From Segatella copri (GTDB lineage Bacteria; Bacteroidota; Bacteroidia; Bacteroidales; Bacteroidaceae): 64,000 nt of DNA. Positions 1 through 10,287 of the stretch are shown piece by piece. The DNA is taken from positions 3,740,001 through 3,804,000 of the forward strand of contig NZ_JAPDUW010000001.1 in the NCBI RefSeq assembly GCF_026015295.1. The letters run 5' to 3'. Numbering within the stretch: the stretch's first letter is position 1; the number at the start of each line of letters is the position of its first letter. Position numbers and translations under genes: made by a program. The notes below the pieces were generated by a model that was not told the origin of the DNA, did not search any database, and worked only from the letters and a program-made list of their open reading frames with translations.

Positions 1-1
1 G

Positions 2-94
2 GATATCGCAAATGTTTGCCTCTTCCTCGCTTCCGACTTGTCTAGCTATGTAAGCGGTCAGGTTATTCAGATCGACGGTGGTATGAACATGTAA
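2..94 (+). CDS. fabG: 3-oxoacyl-ACP reductase, C-terminal end (partial)
   Basis: Only the last 30 codons are present; the gene begins before the window. The visible end carries the short-chain dehydrogenase C-terminal pattern: a helix 'FLASDLSSYVSGQ' followed by 'IQIDGGMNM' and the stop. This is the usual end of FabG, the NADPH-dependent ketoreductase of type II fatty acid synthesis in the cytoplasm. Other SDR enzymes end in a similar way, so FabG is the most likely but not the only reading. The RluA-type gene follows after 29 bases on the same strand, so the two may be cotranscribed. Confidence 0.75.
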   Translation, partial: DIANVCLFLASDLSSYVSGQVIQIDGGMNM

Positions 95-123
95 TCTCTC
101 GGCAATCGTTTTATTGATAAAAC

Positions 124-792
124 ATGCAGGTAGTTTACGAAGACAACCATATAATCATAGTCTCTAAGAGAAGTGGCGAAATCGTGCAGGGCGACAAGAC
201 CGGCGACGAACCTCTCTCGGAGACTGTGAAACAGTACATCAAGGAGAAGTATCACAAGCCGGGAAATGTATTCCTCGGTGTGGTGCATCGCCTTGACCGT
301 CCTGTTTCGGGTTTGGTCGTATTTGCCAAGACTTCTAAGGCATTGAGCCGTCTGAACAATATGTTCCGGGATGGCGAAGTTCACAAAACCTATTGGGCAA
401 TCGTGAAGAACATGCCAAAGGAACCTGAGGCTACGCTCACCCATTGGATAGTAAGAAATGAAAAGCAGAATAAGAGCTATGCTTACGACCATGAGGTGAA
501 AAACTCGAAGAAAGCGATATTGAAGTATAAGGTGATAGGTCATACAGACCATTATACACTTCTGGAGGTGAACTTGATGACGGGTCGTCATCATCAGATA
601 AGATGCCAGCTTGCCAAGATGGGATGTCCTATCAAGGGAGATCTGAAATACGGTTCTCCACGTAGCAATGCAGATGGCAGTATTTCTCTCCTTTCACACA
701 GAGTAGAATTTGTTCATCCTGTGTCTAAAGAAACAATAGTAGCAGAGGCTCCGCTGCCGGATGATAATCTTTGGCGGGCTATTGCACCCTAA
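124..792 (+). CDS. RluA-family RNA pseudouridine synthase
   Basis: Predicted 222-residue enzyme that isomerises uridine to pseudouridine in rRNA or tRNA. The RluA signature 'HRLDRPVSG' lies at residues 55-63, with the catalytic aspartate at residue 58. A later 'TGRHHQIRCQL' segment matches the conserved RluA core near residue 155. There is no N-terminal S4 domain, as in the short RluA/TruC-like members, so the RNA target cannot be named. The ATG at 124 is the first good start after fabG. It lies upstream of tamB (12 bases between stop and the chosen tamB start) and may share its transcript. Confidence 0.9.
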   Translation: MQVVYEDNHIIIVSKRSGEIVQGDKTGDEPLSETVKQYIKEKYHKPGNVFLGVVHRLDRPVSGLVVFAKTSKALSRLNNMFRDGEVHKTYWAIVKNMPKEPEATLTHWIVRNEKQNKSYAYDHEVKNSKKAILKYKVIGHTDHYTLLEVNLMTGRHHQIRCQLAKMGCPIKGDLKYGSPRSNADGSISLLSHRVEFVHPVSKETIVAEAPLPDDNLWRAIAP

Positions 793-803
793 CTCAAAAA
801 TCC

Positions 804-3800
804 ATGCTTATGAAGAGGTATGCGAAATGGGCAGGAATCACGGTGTTGACTCCATTGGTGCTCATCTTGTTGTTATCCATTCTGCTTTATCTGCCACCTG
901 TTCAGAATTGGGCGGTAAAGCAAGTGGCTGCTTATGCCTCAGAGTCGACGGGTATGGATATTTCGGTAAAGCAAGTACGCCTCGTCTTCCCTCTGAAACT
1001 GGGAGTGGAAGGCGTAAAGGTACTTCAGCCAATCGACTCACTCAAGAATTCCCCAAACTTGGCTTTAAGAAATAAGAGAGATACCGTTGCCGACATCCAG
1101 AAGATGGTGGTAGACGTACAATTGTTGCCTCTTTTCGAAAGTCAAGTCATGGTGGATGAACTCAATTTCACCCAGATGAAGGTGAATACCACGAATTTTA
1201 TTCACGAAGCCAGAATCAAGGGCAATGTAGGTAATCTGCGCCTGAAGGCTCATGGCATTGACCTCGGAAAGGAGAAGGTGAGGGTGAATCATGCCCTGTT
1301 GGCTGATGCCCGACTCTCGGTAGAACTGAGCGATACTGTGCCGCCGGATACTACGCCTAGTACCAATTTCTGGAAGGTGAATATCGAAAAACTGAAACTG
1401 AAGAACACTGATTTCGTATTACACATGCCTGGAGATACCCTCCAGGTGAATGCTTATTTTGGAGATGCGGTGGCGCAGACTACCTATCTCGACCTTTATA
1501 AAGGACTTTATCAGATAGGCCATCTCGACTGGAAGAATGGCAAGGTGAACTATGATCAGAACTATATCCGTCCGGTATCGGGCATGGACTTTAACCATAT
1601 CGCCCTGTCGGCCATGACTTTGAAGGCAGACTCTTTCTATTATTGCGATTCGAAGATAGATGTCAAGATTCGTGAAGCTCAGTTTAAGGAGAAAAGCGGT
1701 TTGCAGGTAGACCAGCTCTATGGCAGATTCGTGATGGATTCCGTGAAACTGCAGTTGCCTGATATCTGTCTCCGTACCCCATACTCCCAGTTGCAGGCAA
1801 CGGTGGATATGGATTTGAATGCCTTTGATGAGGTGAAACCTGGCAAGTTGATGGCACAGCTGAAGGGAGCTTTGGGCCGTCCAGACCTGTTCCTCTTTGC
1901 AGGCGATGCCTTCCCAGGCGCCATGAAGATGAAATGGCCTTTCTATCCGATGAAGATAGAAGGATCGTTCAAGGGAAATATGCAGCAGGCATCTTTCTCG
2001 GGCTTGAAACTGTCGCTGCCTACAGCCTTCGAACTGAGTGCTGATGGAAAATTGGGTAACTTGACGGATATGGACCGTCTGAAGGCAAATGTAGATCTGA
2101 ACGCCCGTACCTATCATCTGGATTTCATTACCGCCATGCTTGACCCTTCTCTGATGCAGGAGATACGTGTGCCTAGCGGTATCGGAATCCGTGGTAACAT
2201 TCAGGCAGACGGCTCCAGATATGCTACCCGACTCGCCATTACCGAAGGTCGTGGCAGGATGAAGGTAGATGCCAAGATAGATGCGAAGACCCGGAAAGAC
2301 GGCAGTATCGATATGAACCGTTTGGCTTATCAAGCTAAGATTCAGGCGCACAACATCCAGGCAAAGCATTTTCTTCCAAAACAGGATTTGCATTCTTTCA
2401 CCGGCTCATTGCAGGCGAAGGGAGTGGGAACCGATTTCCTCTCTCCTCGTACCCGATTACAGGCTAAGGCACAGGTAAACCAGATTCAGTATGGCAAATA
2501 CAAACTGGATCATGTATTGGCAGTGGCTCACGTTGCTAATGGTAAGGTGCATGCCGATATCGACAGCAAGAACCAGTATCTTACGGGACTCGTCAGCCTT
2601 GATGCACTTACGAATTCCAAGAAACTGGAGGCTACCCTGGTGGCAGATGTCCGCGATGTGAATCTTTATTCGTTAGAGGTAACGAAGGCACCGATGCGCC
2701 TGTCGCTCTGCGGTCACATGGATATCAGGTCCGACCTGAAGGACAGTCACGACATCATGGCTTCGATGAGTGATATTACGGTTCGTACGGCAGAAAAGAA
2801 TTACCGTCCGGTGGGTGTTGACGCTGATGTCTTTACCCGCAGAGATACCACGCACGCAGTCATCGATTGCGGCGACTTCCATCTCAACATGGATGTACAC
2901 GGAGGCTATAAGCAGTTGATGAGCCGTTTTGCCGGATTGCAGAAAGAATTGGCTCATCAGCTTAGAAACCATCATATCGACCAGGTGAAGATTCGCAGTC
3001 AGTTCCCTTTCGGTCATGTTTATCTTACCACAGGAAAGGACAATTTCATTTCCCGTTTCATCGCTTACTGCGGTTATGATTTCAAGATGGTGGATATGAA
3101 GATGACCATGTCGCCTGTAACAGGTGTCAATGGTTATCTCAACATCGATTCACTGGTAGCGAGTGGCATGCAGTTGGATACGATCCGTGCCTTGGTGAAG
3201 ACTGAGGGCGATACTATCCGCTATGCAGCACGTGTTCAGAACAACAAGCATAATCCTCAGTATGTGTTCCGGGCACAGGTAGAGGGCGAACTGCAGGAGA
3301 AGGGTTCCAATATCGATGCCCGCATCTATGATGCCAAAAACAGATTGGGTGTAGATGTGGGTCTAGAGGCGCTGTTGCTGGAAAACGGCGTGAAGATTTC
3401 GCTCATCGATACCCATCCTGTCCTGGGTTACAAGAAGTTTACTGCCAACGATGACAACTATCTGATGTTGGGCAATGACGACCGTGTTTCTGCCAATCTG
3501 AGTCTGAAGGCAGCCAACGGCATGGGTATCCGTATATACAGCAATGATGAAAACGAAGAAGCGCTGCAGGATCTTACGGTGAGCATGAGCCAGTTTAATC
3601 TGGATAAAGTGCTCAGCGTGATTCCTTATATGCCTGACATCTCGGGTATTCTTGACGGCGACTTCCATATTATCCAGACCAAGGATGAACTCTCGGTTTC
3701 TTCTAATCTGAACATCGACAATATGGTTTACGAAAAGTGTCCGATGGGAGATGTCGGTACTGAATTCGTTTACATGCCAAAGAGCGACGGCTCTCATTAT

Positions 3801-5570
3801 GTAGATGGTTTCCTCAATTATGAGGGTGAAGAAGTAGCTACCGTAAAGGGTACTTACAAGTCGGAAGGAAGCGGTTATCTCGATGCCGAAGTGGGTATGG
3901 AGAAGTTGCCTCTGCATTTTGTCAACGGTTTTGTTCCTGACCAGATTATGGGTCTGAAGGGATATGGCGAAGGAAAACTGAGTTTGAAGGGAGCCTTGAG
4001 CCAGTTGGATGTAGAGGGCGAAGTATATCTGGATTCGGCTTATCTCGTCAGTGTGCCGTATGGCATCACGATGCGTTTTGCCAACGATCCGGTCCGTATC
4101 ATCGACAGCAAGTTGCTCTTCGAAAACTTCATGATGTATGCCAACAATGAGAGTCCGCTCAATATCCAGGGCAGTCTCGACTTTACGAATATAGAGAAGA
4201 TGATGCTCGATATCCGGATGAGAGCACAGAACTTCCTGCTGATTGATGCCAAGGAGAATGCCCGTTCCGAGGCTTTCGGCAAGGCGTATGTCAACTTCTA
4301 TGGTGCGATGCGCGGACCGGTAAGCAATCTGAAGATGCAGGGTAAGCTGGATGTCCTCGGCAATACGGATATGACGTATGTGCTGAAAGAATCGGAACTG
4401 ACTACTGATACGCAGCTCGATGAGCTGGTGAAGTTTACGAATTTCAAGAGTGGCAAGCCTGTCGTTGTCGAGCGTCCGGCACTGGAAGGATTGAACATGA
4501 TGTTGGGCATGTCGATAGACGAGTCGGCTCATATCCTCTGTGCTTTGAATGCCGACCAGACCAACTACATCGACCTGATGGGCGGTGGTAATCTGACGAT
4601 GACTTACAATTCGGTTGATGGCATCGGCATCACGGGCAAGTATACCCTGAACAATGGCAAGATGAAATATTCGCTGCCTATCATTCCGCTCAAGACGTTT
4701 GATATCCAGGACGGCAGCTACATAGAGTTTAACGGCGATCCGTTCAACCCGACCCTGAACATCACGGCAACAGAGAATGTCAGGACAACGGTAAACGAGG
4801 GACAGGGAACCGGCCGCTCGGTGGATTTCATTTGTGGCGTAAAACTCTCGCAGACATTGAATAAGCCAGGCATCCAGTTTATCGTTTCCTCACCAAACGA
4901 TGCCACCTTGCAGGATGAACTGAACACGATGAGTATTGAAGAGCGGGGTAAGATAGCCATTACGATGCTGGCTTCGGGCATGTATCTTGCCAACGGAAAT
5001 ACCAATTCGTTCTCCATGAACAGTGCCTTGACCTCATTCCTCAATTCAGAGATCAATAATATTGCAGGTTCAGCGATGCGTTCTGTGGGTGTGGATGTCG
5101 GTATGTCGGTAGATAACTCCACCAATGCAGCAGGTGCCATGCACACCGATTACAACTTTAAGTTTGCCAAGCGGTTCTTCAACAACCGCTTGAGCTTCAG
5201 TGTGGGCGGTAAGGTTTCTACCGGTGCAGAAATGGAGAATGCAGCCAACAATGATGATGCATTCTTCAACAATATCGAATTGCAGTACCGTCTCAACGAA
5301 GGTGCGAGCCAGTATATCCGTGCCTTCTACAACAACAATACCTACGATTGGCTCGAAGGTTTGATAGGTGAGTACGGTGTCGGTTTCAAATGGCAGAGAA
5401 AGTTGCAGCATTTCAAGGACATCTTCCGTTTCAAGACCGATAAGCAGCAGATTCCTGCAGCCCCAATGGAGAAGAATCCTGCGGTGAAGAAGCATACGAA
5501 TGAGAAGAAGGATACGATGGAGAAAGCCAAAACAAAGGACTTTGACCCATTGAAACTTAACGAAAAGTAA
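804..5570 (+). CDS. tamB: TamB-like translocation and assembly module / AsmA-like protein
   Basis: Very large protein (about 1588 residues) with one N-terminal membrane segment (roughly residues 8-30) and a long body of beta-rich repeats, the layout of TamB/DUF490 proteins that bridge inner and outer membranes and help lipid transport or outer-membrane protein assembly. The C-terminal third has the DUF490 character ('GGGNLTMTYNSVDGIGITG', then 'KLSQTLNKPGIQF'). The tail after residue 1550 is rich in lysine. The ATG at 804 or 810 is preferred to an ATG at 771 because the latter overlaps the preceding gene and delays the signal anchor. Its stop overlaps the start of the Omp85-type gene by one base, the classic tamB-tamA coupling. 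Confidence 0.85.
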   Translation: MLMKRYAKWAGITVLTPLVLILLLSILLYLPPVQNWAVKQVAAYASESTGMDISVKQVRLVFPLKLGVEGVKVLQPIDSLKNSPNLALRNKRDTVADIQKMVVDVQLLPLFESQVMVDELNFTQMKVNTTNFIHEARIKGNVGNLRLKAHGIDLGKEKVRVNHALLADARLSVELSDTVPPDTTPSTNFWKVNIEKLKLKNTDFVLHMPGDTLQVNAYFGDAVAQTTYLDLYKGLYQIGHLDWKNGKVNYDQNYIRPVSGMDFNHIALSAMTLKADSFYYCDSKIDVKIREAQFKEKSGLQVDQLYGRFVMDSVKLQLPDICLRTPYSQLQATVDMDLNAFDEVKPGKLMAQLKGALGRPDLFLFAGDAFPGAMKMKWPFYPMKIEGSFKGNMQQASFSGLKLSLPTAFELSADGKLGNLTDMDRLKANVDLNARTYHLDFITAMLDPSLMQEIRVPSGIGIRGNIQADGSRYATRLAITEGRGRMKVDAKIDAKTRKDGSIDMNRLAYQAKIQAHNIQAKHFLPKQDLHSFTGSLQAKGVGTDFLSPRTRLQAKAQVNQIQYGKYKLDHVLAVAHVANGKVHADIDSKNQYLTGLVSLDALTNSKKLEATLVADVRDVNLYSLEVTKAPMRLSLCGHMDIRSDLKDSHDIMASMSDITVRTAEKNYRPVGVDADVFTRRDTTHAVIDCGDFHLNMDVHGGYKQLMSRFAGLQKELAHQLRNHHIDQVKIRSQFPFGHVYLTTGKDNFISRFIAYCGYDFKMVDMKMTMSPVTGVNGYLNIDSLVASGMQLDTIRALVKTEGDTIRYAARVQNNKHNPQYVFRAQVEGELQEKGSNIDARIYDAKNRLGVDVGLEALLLENGVKISLIDTHPVLGYKKFTANDDNYLMLGNDDRVSANLSLKAANGMGIRIYSNDENEEALQDLTVSMSQFNLDKVLSVIPYMPDISGILDGDFHIIQTKDELSVSSNLNIDNMVYEKCPMGDVGTEFVYMPKSDGSHYVDGFLNYEGEEVATVKGTYKSEGSGYLDAEVGMEKLPLHFVNGFVPDQIMGLKGYGEGKLSLKGALSQLDVEGEVYLDSAYLVSVPYGITMRFANDPVRIIDSKLLFENFMMYANNESPLNIQGSLDFTNIEKMMLDIRMRAQNFLLIDAKENARSEAFGKAYVNFYGAMRGPVSNLKMQGKLDVLGNTDMTYVLKESELTTDTQLDELVKFTNFKSGKPVVVERPALEGLNMMLGMSIDESAHILCALNADQTNYIDLMGGGNLTMTYNSVDGIGITGKYTLNNGKMKYSLPIIPLKTFDIQDGSYIEFNGDPFNPTLNITATENVRTTVNEGQGTGRSVDFICGVKLSQTLNKPGIQFIVSSPNDATLQDELNTMSIEERGKIAITMLASGMYLANGNTNSFSMNSALTSFLNSEINNIAGSAMRSVGVDVGMSVDNSTNAAGAMHTDYNFKFAKRFFNNRLSFSVGGKVSTGAEMENAANNDDAFFNNIELQYRLNEGASQYIRAFYNNNTYDWLEGLIGEYGVGFKWQRKLQHFKDIFRFKTDKQQIPAAPMEKNPAVKKHTNEKKDTMEKAKTKDFDPLKLNEK

Positions 5571-7975
5571 TGAGCGATATGAAACAGCAGAACAGGTTAT
5601 ACCTTATTATATATGTGGCAGCATTGCTGATGTTGTCGGGGCAGCTCATAACGGGTTGCTCTTCAACCAGTGCGCTGAAAGAAGATGAGCAGCTGTTTAC
5701 GGGTCTGGTACCTATCGAGTATAAGAACTACGAGAAGGGAGCTTATGCTGATTCTACCATCACCGAGATGGAGTATGCCCTGGCTTCGGCTCCGAACGGT
5801 GCCTTGTTTGGGAGCAGCTATTACCGCACACCGTTCCCTGTGCGCCTGTGGATATGGAATGCTTTCTCTCAGTCGGATGGAGCACTGGCTAAGTGGATAA
5901 CCAAGGTATTCGGTTCCAAACCTAAGCTGATGGCGAATGTGAATCCGCAACTCCGTGCCCAGGTAGCCGAGCATCAGCTCGATAAATATGGCTATTTTAA
6001 CGGTAAGGTGACTTATGATGTGCTGACACAGAGCAATCCGAAGAAGGCGAAGGTTGCCTATCATGTAGACTTCGGTCATCTCTGGACGCTTGATTCTATG
6101 GCTTATCTCAACTTCCCAGCCAAGAGCAAGCAGTTTATAGATGCTTCCATGAACAAGGCGCTCATACGGAAGGGGAGTCCTTTCAATGTCGCCAACATGG
6201 AATCGGAACGTCAGCGTATCACCCGTCTGTTCCGCAACAGGGGCTATTATTTCTATCAGAACAGTTATGCTTCTTATCTTGCCGATACCGTGAATGTGCC
6301 CGGCAAGGTGCAGTTGCGGCTGATGATGGCAGACAGCGTGGACGATAGGGCTACCCGACAGTGGTATATCGGAAAGATTCATGTTAATTTCAGAAAGCAG
6401 TATATGGAGGAGTTGAAGGATTCCTTTGTGCGCAGCTATCTGAGTTTCCATTATAATGGAAGAAAGATGCCGATACGTCCGGGCATCGTTTTGCAGAGTC
6501 TGCGCCTGCGTCCCCGTGAACTGTATCGGGTACGTACCGAGGAGCGTGCCAAGACCGGACTTCAGGAGATGGGACTCTTCAGCTATTCCAGCATCCAGTT
6601 CTCTCCCCGTTCGGTGCAGACCCTAGACAGTCTGGGCCATGTAGTATATCGTGATACCTTGGATGCCAATATCGACCTGGTATTCGACAAGCCATACGAT
6701 TTCTATGTCGAGGCAAATGCCCGCGGCAAAACGACCGGTAGAGTAGGACCGGAGTTGGTAGTGGGTCTTACCAAGCGCAATGCTTTTCATGGAGGCGAAA
6801 AACTTACTGTCAACCTGCATGGTTCGCATGAGTGGCAAACCATCAGTCAGGCTGGTGGAGGTTCTACCCGCATCAATTCCTATGAATACGGATCGGATGT
6901 TTCCGTAGAGTTCCCTCGCATCATCACGCCTTGGAATATGTTCAGAACGATGGAGCAGAATGAGCGCAGATACCGTGCCGGGCATATGCCTACCAAATAT
7001 CGGGGTGTGCCAACTACTACCATCAAGGCTTCGATGAATGTGCTGAACAGAGCCAGCTATTTCCGACGTCATGTGGCAGCGGGCGAGTTAACCTATGCGT
7101 GGTCTACCTCTTACCAGCATCAGCATTCTTTCAGTCCGCTGATTCTCTCTTATGAGTTTATGAACAGCCGCACAGCCGCTTTCGATAGCATCCTCGCCCT
7201 GCATCCTTATCTTCAGATATCGATGCGCGACCAGTTTGTGCCTAAGATGAGTTATACCTATACTTATCGCAGTCCGCGCCGTTACCGCCATCCTATCACC
7301 TGGTCAACCACCATCAGCGAGGCAGCCAATATCCTTTCGCTCGGTTACATGGCGGCCGGAAAGGGATGGAATGAGAAAGACAAGAAGATGTTCAAGAATC
7401 CGTTTGCTCAGTTCCTGAAACTGGAGACAGATTTCGTGAAATATTGGCGTATCACCCAGGATGGTACGCTGGTGGGACATGTCAATGCCGGCATTATCTG
7501 GAGTTATGGCAATGCCGAGAATGCTCCTTATTATGAGCAGTTCTATATCGGTGGTGCCAACAGTGTGCGAGCCTTTAATGTGCGGAGCATCGGACCGGGC
7601 AGATACCAGCCTACCAACAGCAAGTATTCGTATATCGACCAGACGGGCGACATCAAGTATCTGATGAATCTGGAATATCGTCAGAAGGTATGGGGCGATC
7701 TCTATGGAGCCCTTTTCCTGGATGCAGGTAATGTGTGGACCTTACGCAACCATGAGTACAGTCCGCTCGGCAAGTTTGATGTAGACAAGTTTTTCCGGCA
7801 GCTGGCGGTAGGCACCGGTGTCGGTGTGCGTTATGACATGGGTATGTTTGTGATACGTGTCGACTGGGGTATCGGTCTGCATGTTCCTTACGATACCGGC
7901 AAGAATGGCATCTATAACATCCGTCGGTTCAAGGATGCCCAGAGTCTGCATTTCGCTGTGGGTTATCCTTTCTAG
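5570..7975 (+). CDS. TamA-like outer membrane protein of the BamA/Omp85 family
   Basis: 801-residue outer-membrane protein. The N-terminus has a hydrophobic stretch ending in 'LITGCSS', a lipobox with the cysteine near residue 30, so it is probably a lipidated Omp85 protein, as is usual for Bacteroidetes TamA-like proteins (TamL type). The middle holds POTRA-like alpha/beta domains. The last about 400 residues form the 16-strand barrel, including the Omp85 motif 'YIGGANSVRAF' near residue 660 and a final strand ending in 'FAVGYPF' with terminal aromatic residue. Start overlaps the tamB stop by one base (TAATG), implying translational coupling. With TamB it would form an envelope-spanning assembly module. 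Confidence 0.85.
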   Translation: MSDMKQQNRLYLIIYVAALLMLSGQLITGCSSTSALKEDEQLFTGLVPIEYKNYEKGAYADSTITEMEYALASAPNGALFGSSYYRTPFPVRLWIWNAFSQSDGALAKWITKVFGSKPKLMANVNPQLRAQVAEHQLDKYGYFNGKVTYDVLTQSNPKKAKVAYHVDFGHLWTLDSMAYLNFPAKSKQFIDASMNKALIRKGSPFNVANMESERQRITRLFRNRGYYFYQNSYASYLADTVNVPGKVQLRLMMADSVDDRATRQWYIGKIHVNFRKQYMEELKDSFVRSYLSFHYNGRKMPIRPGIVLQSLRLRPRELYRVRTEERAKTGLQEMGLFSYSSIQFSPRSVQTLDSLGHVVYRDTLDANIDLVFDKPYDFYVEANARGKTTGRVGPELVVGLTKRNAFHGGEKLTVNLHGSHEWQTISQAGGGSTRINSYEYGSDVSVEFPRIITPWNMFRTMEQNERRYRAGHMPTKYRGVPTTTIKASMNVLNRASYFRRHVAAGELTYAWSTSYQHQHSFSPLILSYEFMNSRTAAFDSILALHPYLQISMRDQFVPKMSYTYTYRSPRRYRHPITWSTTISEAANILSLGYMAAGKGWNEKDKKMFKNPFAQFLKLETDFVKYWRITQDGTLVGHVNAGIIWSYGNAENAPYYEQFYIGGANSVRAFNVRSIGPGRYQPTNSKYSYIDQTGDIKYLMNLEYRQKVWGDLYGALFLDAGNVWTLRNHEYSPLGKFDVDKFFRQLAVGTGVGVRYDMGMFVIRVDWGIGLHVPYDTGKNGIYNIRRFKDAQSLHFAVGYPF

Positions 7976-8075
7976 GTTTAGCCTGGGAGATGTGTCCGGA
8001 AATAAGTCTGATATGTGTTACAGATAGTGCATAAAAGGACAAAAATTGATATTAATCAAAAAAAAGTAGGAAAAC

Positions 8076-8108
8076 TTGCGGTTAACTGCATTTTTTTTGT
8101 TACTTTTG
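8076..8108 (+). promoter_or_regulatory. Bacteroidetes-type promoter for the nucleotidyltransferase gene
   Basis: TTG at 8076-8078 and TACTTTTG (TAnnTTTG) at 8101-8108, separated by 22 bases, fit the primary sigma consensus of Bacteroidetes. The start codon is about 55 bases downstream. Confidence 0.7.
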
Positions 8109-8162
8109 CATCGTTATTTTTTTAATAACTATCAACTATTAATAAATAAAAGTATAGACAAA

Positions 8163-9074
8163 ATGAAACCTACGTTATTGCTTTTGGCTGCCGGTATGGG
8201 TAGCCGTTATGGTGGTTTGAAACAGCTTGATGGTCTGGGTCCTAATGGTGAGACTATCATGGACTACAGCATCTATGATGCTATTCAGGCTGGTTTCGGA
8301 AAGATCGTATTCGTTATCCGCAAGGACTTCGAAGATCAGTTCCGTGAGAAGATTCTTTCAAAGTATGAGGGGCATATTCCTGCAGAGCTTTGCTTCCAGG
8401 CATTGGATGATCTCCCAGAGGGATTCTCTGTTCCAGAAGGTCGTGAGAAACCATGGGGTACAAACCATGCTGTTCTGATGGCAAAGGATATCATCAAGGA
8501 ACCTTTCTGCGTAATCAACTGCGATGACTTCTACAACCGCGATTGCTTCATGGTAATCGGCAAGTTCCTCTCTGAACTTCCAGAGGGCAGCAAGAACCGT
8601 TACGCCATGGTAGGTTTCCGTGTAGGTAATACCTTGAGTGAGAATGGTACCGTAGCTCGCGGCATCTGCTCTAAGGATGCTGATGAGAACTTGACAACCT
8701 GTGTAGAGCGTACCGAGATCATGCGTATCGACGGTAAGGTATCTTACAAGGACGAGCAGGGCGAGTGGGTTGCTGTAGGCGACAATACTCCTGTTTCCAT
8801 GAACGTTTGGGGCTTCACACCTGATTACTTCCAGCATAGTGAGGAGTACTTCAAGGAGTTCTTGAGTGATCCTAAGAATATGGAAAACAAGAAGGCTGAG
8901 TTCTTCATCCCATTGATGGTCAACAAGCTCATCAATGAGGGTACAGCTACCGTTAAGGTGCTCGATACTACCAGCAAGTGGTTTGGTGTAACTTATGCAG
9001 CCGACCGCCAGAGTGTTGTTGATAAGATCCAGCATCTTATCGATGAGGGTGTTTATCCAAACAAGCTCTTCTAA
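8163..9074 (+). CDS. Nucleotidyltransferase (NTP-transferase family, sugar-phosphate type)
   Basis: 303-residue cytoplasmic protein. It opens with 'LLLAAGMGSRYGGLKQL', the glycine-rich nucleotide-binding signature of NTP transferases that join a nucleotide to a sugar phosphate (residues about 5-21). A 'CVINCDDFY' segment near residue 120 supplies the metal-binding aspartates. It is shorter than RmlA/GalU and the sugar substrate cannot be told. An upstream in-frame ATG at 8076 is rejected because it lies inside the promoter; the ATG at 8163 sits after an A-rich leader. The DHH gene follows within 10 bases, so the two probably form one transcript. Confidence 0.8.
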   Translation: MKPTLLLLAAGMGSRYGGLKQLDGLGPNGETIMDYSIYDAIQAGFGKIVFVIRKDFEDQFREKILSKYEGHIPAELCFQALDDLPEGFSVPEGREKPWGTNHAVLMAKDIIKEPFCVINCDDFYNRDCFMVIGKFLSELPEGSKNRYAMVGFRVGNTLSENGTVARGICSKDADENLTTCVERTEIMRIDGKVSYKDEQGEWVAVGDNTPVSMNVWGFTPDYFQHSEEYFKEFLSDPKNMENKKAEFFIPLMVNKLINEGTATVKVLDTTSKWFGVTYAADRQSVVDKIQHLIDEGVYPNKLF

Positions 9075-9083
9075 TTTAATGTG

Positions 9084-10124
9084 ATGGATATAAACATTAA
9101 TATATTGACAGATCAGGAAGCCGCTATTCTCCGAGAGACGATAGCGGCTTCTCATCGTATTGTCGTCTGTGCACATAAGTCGCCAGACGGTGATGCCATC
9201 GGCTCTTCTTTGGGATGGGCTGGTTATCTTCGCTCTTTGGGCAAGAAAGTTGACATTTGTGTGCCGGATATGATACCGGATTCTATTTCCTGGTTGCCTG
9301 GAGCTGCCGGTATCCTGCGATATGACAGACAGTCTGAACTGGTGCAGCGAGCTTTCGATGAAGCCGACCTGGTATGCTGTGTTGACTTTAGCAGTGAGGG
9401 ACGTCTTGATGAGATGGACCATGTATTGTTGGGTTGCAAGACTCAGCGTGTCATTATCGACCACCATCTGTCTCCTAATCTTGAGGCTAAGCTGCTGGTT
9501 TCGCAGCCACATGCCAGCAGTGCCAGCGACCTGGTATTCCGTGTAGTCTGGCAGTTGGGAGGTTTCCCACAGATGGATCAGACTTGGGCTACCTGTATCT
9601 ATTGCGGCATGATGACCGATACGGGCGGTTTCACCTATAATTCTACCCAGCCTTATATCTATTACATCATCTGCTTGCTGCTTACCAAGAACATCGACAA
9701 GGATAAGATTTACCGCAATGTCTTCAATAATGCCCGCATTCCGGCAGTCCGGTTTCGTGGCTATCTGATGAATGAAAAGTTGCAGGTAGTAGAGGGTCTT
9801 CATGCCAGTTTCTATACAGTGACCCGTAAAGAATTGAAGAAGTATGACTTTATCAAGGGCGACCTGGAAGGACTGGTGAACGTGCCTCTTACCATCAAGG
9901 GACACAAACTCTCCATTTCTCTTCGTGAAGATACAGATATAGACAATCGCATATTGGTAAGTCTCCGTTCGGTAGACGATTTCCCATGCAATAAGATGGC
10001 AGCCGAGTTCTTCAATGGTGGCGGTCATCGCAATGCTTCCGGCGGCAAATTGCTTTGCAGCATACAGGAGGCAGAGCAGATAGCACTGAAGGCTATCCTG
10101 GCATACGCCGATATGCTGAAGTAG
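9084..10124 (+). CDS. DHH-family phosphoesterase (NrnA-like oligoribonuclease / pAp phosphatase)
   Basis: 346-residue enzyme of the DHH superfamily. Metal-site motifs are visible in order: 'HKSPDGDAIGSS' (residues about 30-41), 'CVDFSS', the namesake 'IIDHHLSP', 'MMTDTGGF', and the DHHA1 motif 'GGGHRNASGG' near the C-terminus. NrnA enzymes degrade short RNA oligomers from the end and dephosphorylate pAp, linking RNA turnover and sulfur metabolism. Length fits the family (about 320-345). The ATG at 9084 is preferred over the adjacent GTG at 9081. Confidence 0.88.
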   Translation: MDININILTDQEAAILRETIAASHRIVVCAHKSPDGDAIGSSLGWAGYLRSLGKKVDICVPDMIPDSISWLPGAAGILRYDRQSELVQRAFDEADLVCCVDFSSEGRLDEMDHVLLGCKTQRVIIDHHLSPNLEAKLLVSQPHASSASDLVFRVVWQLGGFPQMDQTWATCIYCGMMTDTGGFTYNSTQPYIYYIICLLLTKNIDKDKIYRNVFNNARIPAVRFRGYLMNEKLQVVEGLHASFYTVTRKELKKYDFIKGDLEGLVNVPLTIKGHKLSISLREDTDIDNRILVSLRSVDDFPCNKMAAEFFNGGGHRNASGGKLLCSIQEAEQIALKAILAYADMLK

Positions 10125-10252
10125 CCGATTTTTTCCTTAGAAATGACGAAAAAGACAGAAAACAACCCCGTTTTGAGGCAATAGGATGATAATAAGTGAT
10201 AAATAATAATAAAATCAACCTGTTCCTCTCGGTGTTGTCTTATCTTTTTTGT

Positions 10253-10260
10253 ACCTTTGC
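10253..10260 (+). promoter_or_regulatory. -7 promoter element upstream of the DUF4827 gene
   Basis: TACCTTTG matches TAnnTTTG 28 bases before the start codon. No convincing TTTG lies 19-22 bases upstream, so the -33 element is weak. Confidence 0.5.
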
Positions 10261-10287
10261 CCAATAAATCAGATTTAAAAAAGAAGA

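Noticed and set aside
8358..10028. Very long minus-strand open frames opposite real genes, for example across 8.4-10.0 kb, and others opposite tamB and mrdA
   Set aside because: They mirror the codon pattern of well-identified plus-strand genes and encode no recognisable domain.
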